Positions 22,913 to 32,773 of a stretch of DNA of 64,000 nucleotides are shown here, one piece after another (the first letter of the stretch is position 1; each line of letters opens with the position of its first letter). The position numbers and the translations under genes are program-made. The stretch lies in NCBI GenBank assembly GCA_030686995.1, contig CM060702.1:71309354-71373353 (forward strand), given 5' to 3'. Below the pieces are notes generated by a model. That model saw only the letters and a program-made list of their open reading frames with translations. It made no database searches and was not told the origin of the DNA. Source of the DNA: Artemisia argyi (taxonomy: Eukaryota; Streptophyta; Magnoliopsida; Asterales; Asteraceae).

Positions 22913-24295
22913 TGATACGTGGGAATCGCACCAGGCTTTACCTCTCAAGGGATCTTGAGAAGCTTACAACCCTCACCAGGCAGTGTACCAGATCGTTGTA
23001 GTATAGTATAGTGACAAGTACCGGGGGATTGATCGTTCAGCTAGAAATAGTGTCGCTAGGATTAGAAAACCTAAATACTAGTTCTAAAGATGAGGGAAGA
23101 TTATTTTTGTGTTTTTATATTCTTTAGAAAGCAATTAAAATTCTCGGGTTTTGAAGGATTAGGGCGAAATTAGTTGCTATTCAACTAACCCAATACTGAG
23201 ATGCAATCAAAATAAAATACTAGAAATGAAAATAAACTAATTTATACTAAAGTTGTGAGCAGTAATTGGAGAAAATGTGTTTACTTAGATTTCACTACTC
23301 CCTAGACATCTTTTACACGTTAATTACTTGTTATAATTGCATGGATGACGGATCGTATTCCTTAATACCATTCATGGGGTGGCACACTTAACTCCCCAAT
23401 TCTATGAGCTCTTATCTCCTCCTACACCATGCCCAGCACAACTATAGGGATTGTAAACAGTGGCTCATGCATTAAATACAACCAATAAAGACCTAGTGCG
23501 CGTCGGTTCATGTTTCTTAAGACGTTCAAGCATGTTACCAATTGGAGATCTGCCAGTTTTCTTAAGCCTAACATATAAATCATTCATCCAAGACAAGAAT
23601 AAACAAGTAATCAACACATAATCAACATCTATGTTTCATTAGATCTAAGCAAACATAAGATAGATCTAGCCTAGCATGATGGAATTAAGACAAGAACAAG
23701 ATATAGACAACCAACACATAGACATATTGATTGAATTAAAGGAACACTTATCTTGATTACACATGCAAGGTATCAAGGGGTTGGAACCCTTGAAAAACCT
23801 GTAAAGTTACACCAAAATCGTACTTAGGGTTTCTCCCAAAACTTCTCTTTTTAAATGTGAAAAATTAGAAAACTATATATAGGAAAAGGGGTTTGACGGC
23901 GTCAAGACAAATCTTGTGACGCCGTCACCTCGTCGCCAAAACTATTCTCGGACTGCCTTGATCTACATTTGACGCCGTCAAGACTTAATCATTTCCAGGC
24001 CGTCATGACTTTTACTCTTGACGCCCTACCTTCATGACGCCGCCAAATCTCTACTAGACCGTCATGGAATTTTGCTCTTGACGCCGTCACCTACTGTTCC
24101 CAGCATGGAAAATTAAGACTTTGGCGTTTTCTTCACTTTTATGCTCCAAAAACGTCCGAATTGCTTCCTTTTCCAAATTTCACTCCCAAAGTACCTAAAA
24201 TCACAAAAGGAACGATTTAGGGCAATATTTGATCAAATAAATTCGAATTCGGGCTTAAATGACCCCCTAAAAATGGATCATTTTTCGCCTCATCA
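22913..24295 (-). repeat. 3' LTR of the 6.6-kb gypsy element
   Basis: On minus it begins TGATGAGGCGAAAAATGATC and ends ACGTATCA. It contains the TGACGGCGTCA array (about 23895-24105), a TATATATAG box (about 23873-23882) and, near its U5 end, the tRNA-Asp-like segment 22993-23006. Confidence 0.93.
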
Positions 24296-24850
24296 TATAC
24301 CCTTACACTTGAGATTTGCTTGTCCTCAAGCAAATGCGCTTTTATTCTACTCAAAATACAAGTTAGGGGTCATTTAACACTAATATAAAAGTAATTACAA
24401 CAAATAATCGTTCCACTAAAGACCAATAGACAAGCACGGAGGTCATATACAAGCACCTCACAAATAGTGTTTAGATACTCACATCTCTCGGGTGTAATAA
24501 AGTGTAAATTACAAAATGGAAACGGAAGATATCTCTCACTACCTGTCATAGCAAAATAGATTACCATAGGCTTGGGAAAGGATCAAACCTCCACCACATG
24601 GCGTAAGCACCTAGGATAAACTATCAAAGAGGTCTTTTAAGGGGTTGTAACGTTAGGTGTAGGGATATGAAATACATGGTTTTGTTGGATAAAGGAAGTT
24701 TTACTGGTGGCGAGTTAACAATCTTGGTTAATTACATGTACAATGTGGTGTTGCTAAGCCAAGACTAAACTCGACTTAAGCTAATAAATGAAAAATAACA
24801 AAAACATAGAATGAAAAGGGATGGTAGTCCGTATGTTTTTTCTCTTCTTT

Positions 24851-24899
<49 letters not shown>

Positions 24900-26736
24900 A
24901 TACACTCTTACCCTACCATCCAAAATAATACATAATAGGGAATGAACGTTCCCCTTACACTTGAATTTTTACATACTTTACAATCAACTAATCTAATGAC
25001 TTGAATTAAGAAAATCAAAACACTTGGAGCACTTTTAAGATTAATGCACATATGGGGGTAATAATATTATATTCTTCCCCGTTACTCCATAAATAAGTAC
25101 TTTACCCATGAGTCCCAATCGTCCCAAAATAATATGTACAAGGATATGACTCGACTTAGCAACCATGTAATCAATTAGAAAGTTAACTTAGGGTTTAACA
25201 AATAACAATAATGCACTAAAAATGAGCGCATACACGGAAGGCTAAGGCGATTTGGTTGTACATTTAAGTGGGGTGTAACAAATTCTTTCTTTAAGTAAAA
25301 TGCTTAAAGTTAGAAACAAAAAGATAGGCTCGGAGGGGTGTACTAGGGGTATCGTGTACTAAAAATGAGTACAACGCTAAGGGTGTGGGAAAAATTAGTT
25401 GACTTAACTAGCCAAGTAATATGACTTAAATGGTCAAGTAATTATAATACGGGTTTAACACAAGGGTGATCCTAATGCCTCTTATCATGTAGTAAATCCT
25501 ACCACACGAATGTAGTCTCACTAGCGGTCTCGGGATGCATCACTAACGCAAGTTCTAGAATCTAAATGCTACTGGTACACTCATAAGCACTAATAGTAAA
25601 TGCTTTTCCTATCAAATCTAAAGGCGAACCTCACATATTTGGGTGGAAAATTTTTCTGAATATACGGTTATGTGCTAGTCATACAATCTCCTATCCATGA
25701 GACGCTTGCTATGGCTAAAGTTTCACTCCTAAATGTTGTAAAAAATTTTAAATTTGGCGCTAAAATTACACTAACAAGTATTTCTCATAGTTTTATTACA
25801 CATCTACCATTAAACAAAACAAACTCAAGCGAAAGTGCATATGTAAGGTATCATCTTTTTACCCTCCCCTTACACTTAAGATGAACATTGTCCCCAATGT
25901 TCAAGTAAAGAATGTAAAAGTGAAAAAGTAAAGAGAATGAAATCAAATACTCTCCTGATTCGCTCGGTATGGATAATAAGGTGGCCAGGTTAAATCTTCC
26001 TCCAAGAAAATGAACAATCAAAGCTTCCCGTCCAGAATATAAATCATCTTCTTGTCGTACATAACCTGTAAAACCTTAGAAAATAGACAAGACAACCTCG
26101 CGTAAAATCGGCGGCATCCTATATGAGTTACTAAATCCTAGAAAACAAGATAAGATATAATGCTTGTGGAATGAAGTTTGCAGATTTCCTGGAGATTATA
26201 AAACTTAATAATTCACAAAAACCATAAGACTCCATTAGAAAAACAAAACCGGTAAAATTTCCAGATTTTTACACCTGACGCCGTCAAGAGTAAACTCCTG
26301 ACGCCGTCAGAATTGACCTGCAGAAATTCTTATGTTAAGTTTCCGGAAAATTTCTGGAAAAACTTGGTCCTACTTCCTGGAAAATCTTGCAAAACTTCAT
26401 CATGACTCAATACAAGCATTTGACCCTAACAAATACGAATATACATGTTCATTTAATATTGGAGAATCATGATCGGTTTGTTTCTTAAAAACATATTTGG
26501 GGTTTCCCCTTACACTTATCTTTTGCAAAAAATACTTTTAGGTGGAGTTAAGACTAGGCTAAACAACAAAGTAAAGTATTTCCACTTTTTAATTGAGAAA
26601 CATGATCTACCAACAATAAAAATAAAGCATGCATACGGAAACAAATAACAAACAAACAAAAATAAAATCACACAAAACATGGGTTGCCTCCCAAGAAGTG
26701 CTTGTTTTTGTTCGAGTCACGAGCCTGACTCTACCC
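24296..26736 (-). other. Internal non-coding region of the gypsy element
   Basis: About 2.4 kb between the gag-like frame and the 3' LTR has no long frame. The word AAGTGTAAGGG(G) on minus recurs near 24300, 24955, 25865, 26510 and, as a variant, 26762. Twice it follows a GAGGACAA or GGGGACAAT word. A poly-T run lies at 24849-24897 and two TGACGCCGTCA words at about 26277-26310. Confidence 0.6.
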
Positions 26737-27936
26737 TTATTTAACGGATAAAAGGGAAGTTTTCCCTACACTTAGGATTAAGTGCGGGTGGAAGTAGCGA
26801 TACACACCCTTAGGGTGGAAATACGCCACGTAAGGAAAGAGTGGTGGATGAATTATATGCTCAAACGGGTGTGCTCCTATCATCATAACCTTACCTAATT
26901 CAATCGAGTAAATGGGTGGATTAAGATTTTCTCCTAGAAAGGGATCATTTTCTATCAACTTCAAGAGACTACTAGTTGGGGATCCATCTTGACCTAATAA
27001 ACCCGGTTTAAACCCATAATATTTCTTGTGATCAATCATAAATGGGTGATGTAAGCATGTAAGGTCATTTTCCACTCCTACGTCAGCTTCCTCTCTACAA
27101 GGCTTAGAGTCCATTACCTTTATCCTAAGACTACCCGGACTACATGGGTTGATGGGTGGGTCGGCTCCTCTTTTGTCTCCTAGATGTATATCTAAGGATG
27201 GAGAGTTGTGTGAAGATTGAGGTTCCGGTTCATCAACACTAGGTAATTCCCTAGAACTAAGAGTAAGGTTATCACTACAAGTATTCAAACCTATATCCTC
27301 TAGTGGTGTTTGGTACAAGGGTTCTACCTCTATTGGGGCTCCTATAGTCTCTTCTACTTCTTCCGGGTAAGTCACGGGTGGTGTGTATTCCTCAAGTGAT
27401 GGTAGGACTTGTGGGGTACTTATTGGGCTTGGGTTTTCTACTATCTCTTCCATCACATCAATATCACCTATGTGTTCAGCTTGTATTGTGGTGAAATCAT
27501 ACCACCCCGCATGCCCAGTTATCTCCTCTATAGTTTTATCCCCAAACAGTCTTCTTGCTTGTTCCCTTAAACTTGCTATCAATTGATCCGTAACAACGTT
27601 TGTTGGATTGTCCATTTTTTTGGCAAGTATGGCACAATTCTCTATGGTTTCCCATGCTTCACCAGCACTTAATCCCCAAAGGACCCCATGTGCGGTATGG
27701 TCAATGTTCATTTTGGTATAGTGGTCGACACGATGGTAAAATATTTCAATTTGGGACCACAGATCAAAATTATGATGAGGGACTTTTCGGAGTAAATATT
27801 TAAAACGAGCCCATGCATCATAGATAGGTTCATCCTCATGTTGTTTAAACATCAAGATGTCATTTGGAGTGGGTGAATTTCGTGGTTTGTAGTATGGTGG
27901 ATTCGCGTTCTCCATAATGGCTAACGGAATAGTCAA
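26737..27936 (-). CDS. Gag-like protein of the gypsy element
   Basis: The 399-codon frame has its start about 150 bp after the primer site. Residues 25-160 show the retrotransposon Gag pattern: EPIYDAWARFKYLLRKVPHH, then an aromatic/basic segment (LWSQIEIFYHRVD), and a LSAGEAWETIENCA-type helix, all typical of Athila/Tat Gag cores. The C-terminal half is acidic and proline-rich without a CCHC knuckle, protease or polymerase motif. The frame has no stop, which suggests recent activity or parasitism on an autonomous partner. The first in-frame ATG is used; a later start at MENANPPYY is equally plausible. Confidence 0.8.
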   Translation of the reverse strand: MTIPLAIMENANPPYYKPRNSPTPNDILMFKQHEDEPIYDAWARFKYLLRKVPHHNFDLWSQIEIFYHRVDHYTKMNIDHTAHGVLWGLSAGEAWETIENCAILAKKMDNPTNVVTDQLIASLREQARRLFGDKTIEEITGHAGWYDFTTIQAEHIGDIDVMEEIVENPSPISTPQVLPSLEEYTPPVTYPEEVEETIGAPIEVEPLYQTPLEDIGLNTCSDNLTLSSRELPSVDEPEPQSSHNSPSLDIHLGDKRGADPPINPCSPGSLRIKVMDSKPCREEADVGVENDLTCLHHPFMIDHKKYYGFKPGLLGQDGSPTSSLLKLIENDPFLGENLNPPIYSIELGKVMMIGAHPFEHIIHPPLFPYVAYFHPKGVYRYFHPHLILSVGKTSLLSVK

Positions 27937-28080
27937 TGGAAAGGTTTTTTTACAAACAAAGACACAAAGAAAAGATAGACTAAAGAGAACCTAAAAATAA
28001 AAATAAAAATAAAATCTTACTAGAAAGGAATCTAGCAAGTAGACCTAATAAAAAGAAATTCTAACGTAGACAATAACTAT

Positions 28081-28099
28081 TCCCCGGGCTGCGGCGCCA
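28081..28099 (-). promoter_or_regulatory. Primer-binding site, tRNA-Asp type
   Basis: On minus it reads TGGCGCCGCAGCCCGGGGA, six bases after the LTR end. It matches the complement of the 3' end of plant tRNA-Asp (TGGCGCCGTTGCCGGGGA) with a small mismatch/insertion in the middle. This fixes the element orientation. Confidence 0.85.
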
Positions 28100-28185
28100 A
28101 AAACTTGATACGTGGGAATCGCACCAGGCTTTACCTCTCAAGGGATCTTGAGAAGCTTACAACCCCTACCAGGCAGTGTACCTGA

Positions 28186-28199
28186 TCGTTGTAGTATAG
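28186..28199 (-). promoter_or_regulatory. U5 segment complementary to the 5' end of tRNA-Asp
   Basis: The plus strand reads TCGTTGTAGTATAG, identical over 14 nt to bases 2-15 of plant tRNA-Asp(GUC) as I remember it; after a TATAG insertion a looser TGACAAGTA continues. The element RNA is minus sense, so it carries the complement and could pair with the primer tRNA. It is also present at 22993-23006 and in the solo LTR at 32853-32866. Confidence 0.55.
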
Positions 28200-29084
28200 T
28201 ATAGTGACAAGTACCGGGGGATTGATCGTTCAGCTAGGAATAGTGTCGCTAGGATTAGAAAACCTAAATACTAGTTCTAAAGATAAGGGAAGATTATTTT
28301 TGTGTTTTTATATTTTTTAGAAAGCAATTAAAATTCTCGGGTTTTGAAGGATTAGGGCGGAATTAGTTGCTATTCAACTAACCCAATACTAAGATGCAAT
28401 CAAAATAAAATACTAAAAATGAAAATAAACTAATTTATGCTAAAGTTGTGAGCAGTAATTGGAGAAAATGTATTTACTTAGATTTCACTACTCCCTAGAC
28501 ATCTTTTACACGTTAATTACTTGTTATAATTGCATGGATGACGGATCGTATTCCTTAATACCATTCATGAGGTGGCACACTTAACTCCCCAATTCTATGA
28601 GCTCTTATCTCCTCCTACACCATGCCCAACACAACTATAGGGATTGTAAACAGTGGCTCTTTCATTAAATACAACCAATAAAGACCTAGTGCGCGTCGGT
28701 TCATGTTTCTTAAGACGTTCAAGCATGTTACCAATTGGAGATCTGCCAGTTTTCTTAAGCCTAACATATAAATCATTCATCCAAGACAAGAATAAACAAG
28801 TAATCAACACATAATCAACATCTAGGTTTCATTAGATCTAAGCAAATACAAGATAGATCTAGCCTAGCATGATGGAATTAAGACAAGAACAAGATATAGA
28901 CAACCAACACATAAACATATTGATTGAATTAAAGGAACACTTATCTTGATTACACATGCAAGGTATCAAGGGGTTGGAACCCTTGAAAAACCTGTAAAGT
29001 TACACCAAAATCGTACTTAGGGTTTCTCCCAAAACTTCTCTTTTTAAATGTGAAAAATTAGAAAACTATATATAGGAAAAGGGG

Positions 29085-29308
29085 TCTGACGGCGTCAAGA
29101 CAAATCTTGTGACGCCGTCACCTCGCCGCCAAAACTATTCTCGGACTGCCTTGATCTACATTTGACGCCGTCAAGACTTAATCATTTCCAGGCCGTCATG
29201 ACTTTTACTCTTGACGCCCTACCTTCATGACGACGTCAAATCTCTACTGGACCGTCATGGAATTTTGCTCTTAACGCCGTCAGGAAGTTGCTCTTGACGC
29301 CGTCACCT
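29085..29308 (-). promoter_or_regulatory. U3 array of TGACG(C/G)CGTCA palindromes upstream of the TATA box
   Basis: Within about 225 bp directly upstream (minus sense) of TATATATAG there are at least four exact 11-bp TGACGsCGTCA words (near 29087, 29111, 29163, 29297). There are also one- or two-base variants such as TGACGACGTCA (29228) and TAACGCCGTCA (29272). TGACG is the core of as-1/TGA bZIP sites and the spacing-by-one palindrome resembles a bZIP dimer site. The solo LTR has the same array. Function is inferred from position and motif only. Confidence 0.6.
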
Positions 29309-29964
29309 ACTGTTCCCAGCATGGAAAATTAAGACTTTGGCGTTTTCTTCACTTTTATGCTCCAAAAACGTCCGAATTGCTTCCTTTTCCAGATTTCACT
29401 CCCAAAGTACCTAAAATCACAAAAGGAACGATTTAGGACAATATTTGATCAAATAAATTCGAATTTGGGCTTAAATGACCCCCTAAAAACGGATCATTTT
29501 TCGCCTCATCATATGCACATTTCCAAAAATCCATTTTCTATTGTCCTAAGTTTAATGTCCAAACTCCAAACACTACTATGCAGTGAAAAAAGAGCAAAGA
29601 TCCTTACGGTTCAAGCACAGGGGTCCTAAACTCCTAATCATGTTAAGCGCTTTGGATATCAGAACCCGAATTCAATCTAATAAGTGAAAACTAATCACAA
29701 ATATGAGTGAATATACACCATAAGAAAGTCATATCAAACAAAAATAGCATCTTAACAAAGAAAAAAAAAAAGAAAAAAGAAAAAAAGAGAGAGAAAATCC
29801 AAACCCGGTCGGGTTTCAAAACCCGGGTTGACCCGGGTCACTCAAAACCCGGCGGGTCTAACCGGTTGACCCGGTTTTAGAAACCCGGGTTATTTTGACC
29901 TGTTTTTTGACCAGGTACCGGTCCAACCGGTTGACCCGGCGGGTTTGAAAACATTGACCATTAT

Positions 29965-30705
29965 TTGTTTAATCAACGTTTCGATCGGACAAATAATAGT
30001 CAAACAAAATACACATTTCTTCACTTTAAACAGCATATAGTCACATTTATTAACACTTTTGGCCACTGTTTACTTAATTATATGTGACTAAATACCCAAA
30101 ACAAACATGCTTTGTGTGACTAAATATTACAAAAGGCCACACAAACATAAAATTCATGTAGTCATTGGATGATCAATAGTCACACAAAATACACATTTCT
30201 TCACTTTAAACAGCATATGATCACACTTATTAACATTTTTGGCCACTTTGTTTTAAATTGTATGTGACTAACTCCAAAAAAACAACACTCATTGTGTGAT
30301 TAAATCATCACAAACGTCACATTTATTATGTATTCATGTGGCCACAGGACGGGAAATAGTCACACAAAATACACATTTACTTGAATATATCATCTCAAAT
30401 GTCACACATATTATATATTTAAGTGGCCAAAGGTTGAAAAATAGTTACTCTCAAAAAACATTCGTGTGACTATAAAGTGTTTACGGTCACTGATAATGAC
30501 TAATCAAACAAAACGTGTGCCTATCACACATATTCGGGGTTTTGTTCACTCTTCTTCGATGAAAAAGGCAACGAACTAAACAATGTGACCATATGCCACC
30601 TACGGTGGCGGGACCTTTGGTGACACACAACGAAAAAAACGTGTGTGACTATATGCATATCGTTACACATTTCTGGCGTGACCAATACAACTTTTTGTAC
30701 TAGTG
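29965..30705. mobile_element. End of a CACTA-type transposon with subterminal repeats
   Basis: The right border reads CTTTTTGTACTAGTG (30691-30705), i.e. CACTAGTACAAAAAG in reverse, a CACTA-class terminus. Inward lie repeats typical of CACTA subterminal regions: TAGTCACACAAAATACAC at about 30176 and 30357, a variant near 29997, and many GTGTGACTA words. A unit of about 180 bp is repeated from about 29995 and 30175. The opposite terminus and a transposase are not seen; the left part abuts the hAT MITE, so the left limit is arbitrary. Confidence 0.55.
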
Positions 30706-31439
30706 TTTGGGGAAGCTTCCAGCCTTCTAATCACAGCCCTTCAATCCATTCTCACTTAGAAGTCCTTGATTATAGCCCTTTGGATTGAGTGTTTTGTTGT
30801 CACAGCCAATTAACTGCATCCAAACTGGCAAGGTGAACACCTGATGATGATATCCCTCTGCCAGGTGTGTCAGAACATCTGGAAGAATTGGTGGCTTAAG
30901 TTGTATAGGTTGAAAATGGTGCTCAGGGTAAAAGGATATGATGAATAGTAACTTTTAGAACCTTTTTTTAACTATTGTTTGACCCCGGATCTATTAGTTT
31001 GACTTTGGTTTATAATAAAAGGGAATGGGTATGGGTTGAATTCGGGTTTAAGAAGGTAATGGACTAGTTTGTTGTTGGGCTTGGTTTATTTTGGTTTTGG
31101 TAATAAATTTAGGACTTAACCTAAGTTAGTTTAGGGACTAACTTTACAATAGGTTAGGACCTTTGGTGTAAATGATTTTGGGATTATCGGCGAAATGGAT
31201 TTGACATTTGGGTTAGGATTTGTATTTTTGGGCAAAAGCTTGATCAAAATGTAGAAATTCCTCCCCGGCCTCGGCTTTTCGTACTCTTTCCAAATCCCAT
31301 TCTCGGTTTTGTCCGTTTTGTCTTTCTTTTTGTCTTTTTCAGATACCGTTACCTACACTTGCACAAACACAAAAACAAGCATATATATGGCATTTTGATC
31401 AGTTTTTTGGTTATTTGGGTCTGTTTTTTATATATAAAA
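30706..31439. other. Intergenic, no gene seen
   Basis: No exon or element border is recognisable. It is moderately A/T-rich with a TTTGG-rich part at about 31000-31200. Confidence 0.4.
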
Positions 31440-31970
31440 GGTATGTGAAAATACACATACCACGGATGAAAACGTATAAAAATGGACAAAAATGTATAAA
31501 ACCAGACAAAAATGTAAGGAAACGGGCGAAAACGTATAAAAACGGACAAAATGTATGAAAACGGATGAAAATATAAGAAAGTGTATAAAAACGGACGAAA
31601 ACGTATAAAAACATTTGAATACGGATAAAAACAGACGAAAACGTATACAAAGAATGAAATCGTATTAAAACAGACAAAAACATATGAAGACATTGGAAAC
31701 TGTACAAAACTGATGAAATCGTTTAAAAATGTATAAAACGGATGAAAAACAGACGGAAAATCTAAGAAAGTGTATAAAACGGATGAAAACGTTTGAATAC
31801 GGATAAAAACAGACGAAAACGTACAAAAAAGGATGATATCATATTAAAACAGACAAAAATGTATGAAGACATTGTAAAACGGCCAAAAACATATAGAAAC
31901 TAATGAATTCGTTTAAAAATGAACAAAACGTACGAAAACGTGCAAAAATGCATAAAACGGACGAAATGTT
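31440..31970. repeat. Degenerate minisatellite (AAAACGTATAAAAACGGACG type)
   Basis: Words such as ACGTATAAAAACGGACAAAA, AACGGATGAAAA and AAACAGACGAAAA recur with an irregular 10-22 bp spacing for about 530 bp. Minus-strand frames rich in Phe, Tyr and Arg (FIRFRPFLY) are products of this repeat, not genes. Confidence 0.85.
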
Positions 31971-32459
31971 AAATACTAACGATCGTTGGCAATAAGGACG
32001 AAAATGGCAAAATTTGACAACAATTGGGATGATTCGTGAGAGAAATTTTGAAAAAAAGGCTGAATGTGACTTTGTGTGCAAATCACAAGGACGTTGCTTG
32101 TAAAAACTAAAAGAAAATATAAATGAGTAAATTGCATTTTTTGTCCTTATGGAAAGAGGGGGATAGTTAAGTCATTTAACTTTGGCCCAAGGACCAAACA
32201 TGCAACGTAAACTTTAAAATGAGGACGTTCAGTGCACTTTCAAAGTATATGGACCAAACCTGCAATTTGGCCATACCATAGGGACCAAAAATGCAATTAA
32301 CTCAATATAATATAAGATCAATGACTATCTTAAGTTGGATAATGTTATAGCTTTTAGAAATTATACATGGTCTTCTTTTCCTCTGAAATAAATAATTGCA
32401 TATACATTTTTGGTAGACATCTTTTATGCACATGATATAATGGATTTTATTGGTACTTT

Positions 32460-32460
<1 letters not shown>
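31971..32460. other. Intergenic with GGACCAAA-type repeat words
   Basis: At about 32130-32300 there are repeated phrases around GGACCAAACATGCAA and GGACCAAAAATGCAATT, a style of dispersed plant repeat also seen (as TTTGGTCC) inside the 4.1-kb LTRs. No gene is seen. Confidence 0.4.

Positions 32461-32461
<1 letters not shown>

Positions 32462-32553
<92 letters not shown>
32462..32553. repeat. (TA)n microsatellite
   Basis: About 45 uninterrupted TA units. Just after it (about 32690-32755) a block of about 33 bp, ACCATTCATCTATTTTAAAT plus CTAAA, is tandemly duplicated. Confidence 0.95.
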
Positions 32554-32556
<3 letters not shown>

Positions 32557-32773
32557 AATTTACATCTTTGAAGAGATATATATGCAAATGGTTCATTATT
32601 TAAATAAAATCCTATTGTGGGTATGACAAAAGATCAATACAAAACAATAATTATCTAAAGATCAAATTAAGAGATCTCAACCATTCATCTATTTTAAATC
32701 TAAAGGTCTAGATTAATCACCATTCATCTATTTTAAATCTAAATGTCTAGTTCAATACGGCGACGATGCTGAC

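Larger units (their letters stand above)
22913..29511 (-). mobile_element. Non-autonomous Ty3/gypsy (Athila-like) LTR retrotransposon, 6.6 kb
   Basis: Two LTRs (TG...CA) enclose an internal region, with the exact 5-bp TSD TATGC at 22908-22912 and 29512-29516. Orientation is minus: the tRNA-Asp-type primer site abuts the 28106 LTR, and the gag-like frame runs from 27936 down. The purine-rich AAGTGTAAGGGTATA precedes the 22913-24295 LTR as polypurine tract. No protease, reverse transcriptase, RNase H or integrase is recognisable, so mobility would need enzymes in trans. The LTRs differ by scattered substitutions and by small indels, one adding an extra GACGCCGTCA-containing block. A solo LTR of the same family lies at 32774-34196. 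Confidence 0.93.
28106..29511 (-). repeat. 5' LTR of the 6.6-kb gypsy element
   Basis: It is colinear with the other LTR and ends next to the primer site. In the minus orientation the order is U3 with the TGACG palindrome array, a TATA box at about 29067-29077, then R/U5 with the tRNA-Asp-like segment at 28186-28199. Confidence 0.93.
22827..29956. mobile_element. hAT-type MITE split by an LTR retrotransposon
   Basis: The outer ends are CAATGTTTTGAAACTCGGG (22827) and, reversed from 29956, CAATGTTTTCAAACCCGCC. They are flanked by the exact 8-bp TSD ACCATTAT (22819-22826 and 29957-29964). Removing the inserted LTR element (22913-29511 plus one TSD copy) leaves a MITE of about 526 bp with CCGGTTGACCCGG words. 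This establishes that the MITE was present first. Confidence 0.85.

Noticed and set aside
29507..29516. Longer LTR ending at CATCATAT
   Set aside because: Both LTRs share CATCATAT by chance of the flank; TG...CA ends, the TATGC target duplication and the solo LTR all place the border at CATCA.
31349..32081. Minus-strand Phe/Tyr/Arg-rich frames resembling membrane proteins
   Set aside because: They translate the AAAACGTATAAAAACGG-type minisatellite in two frames at once; hydrophobicity comes from base composition.
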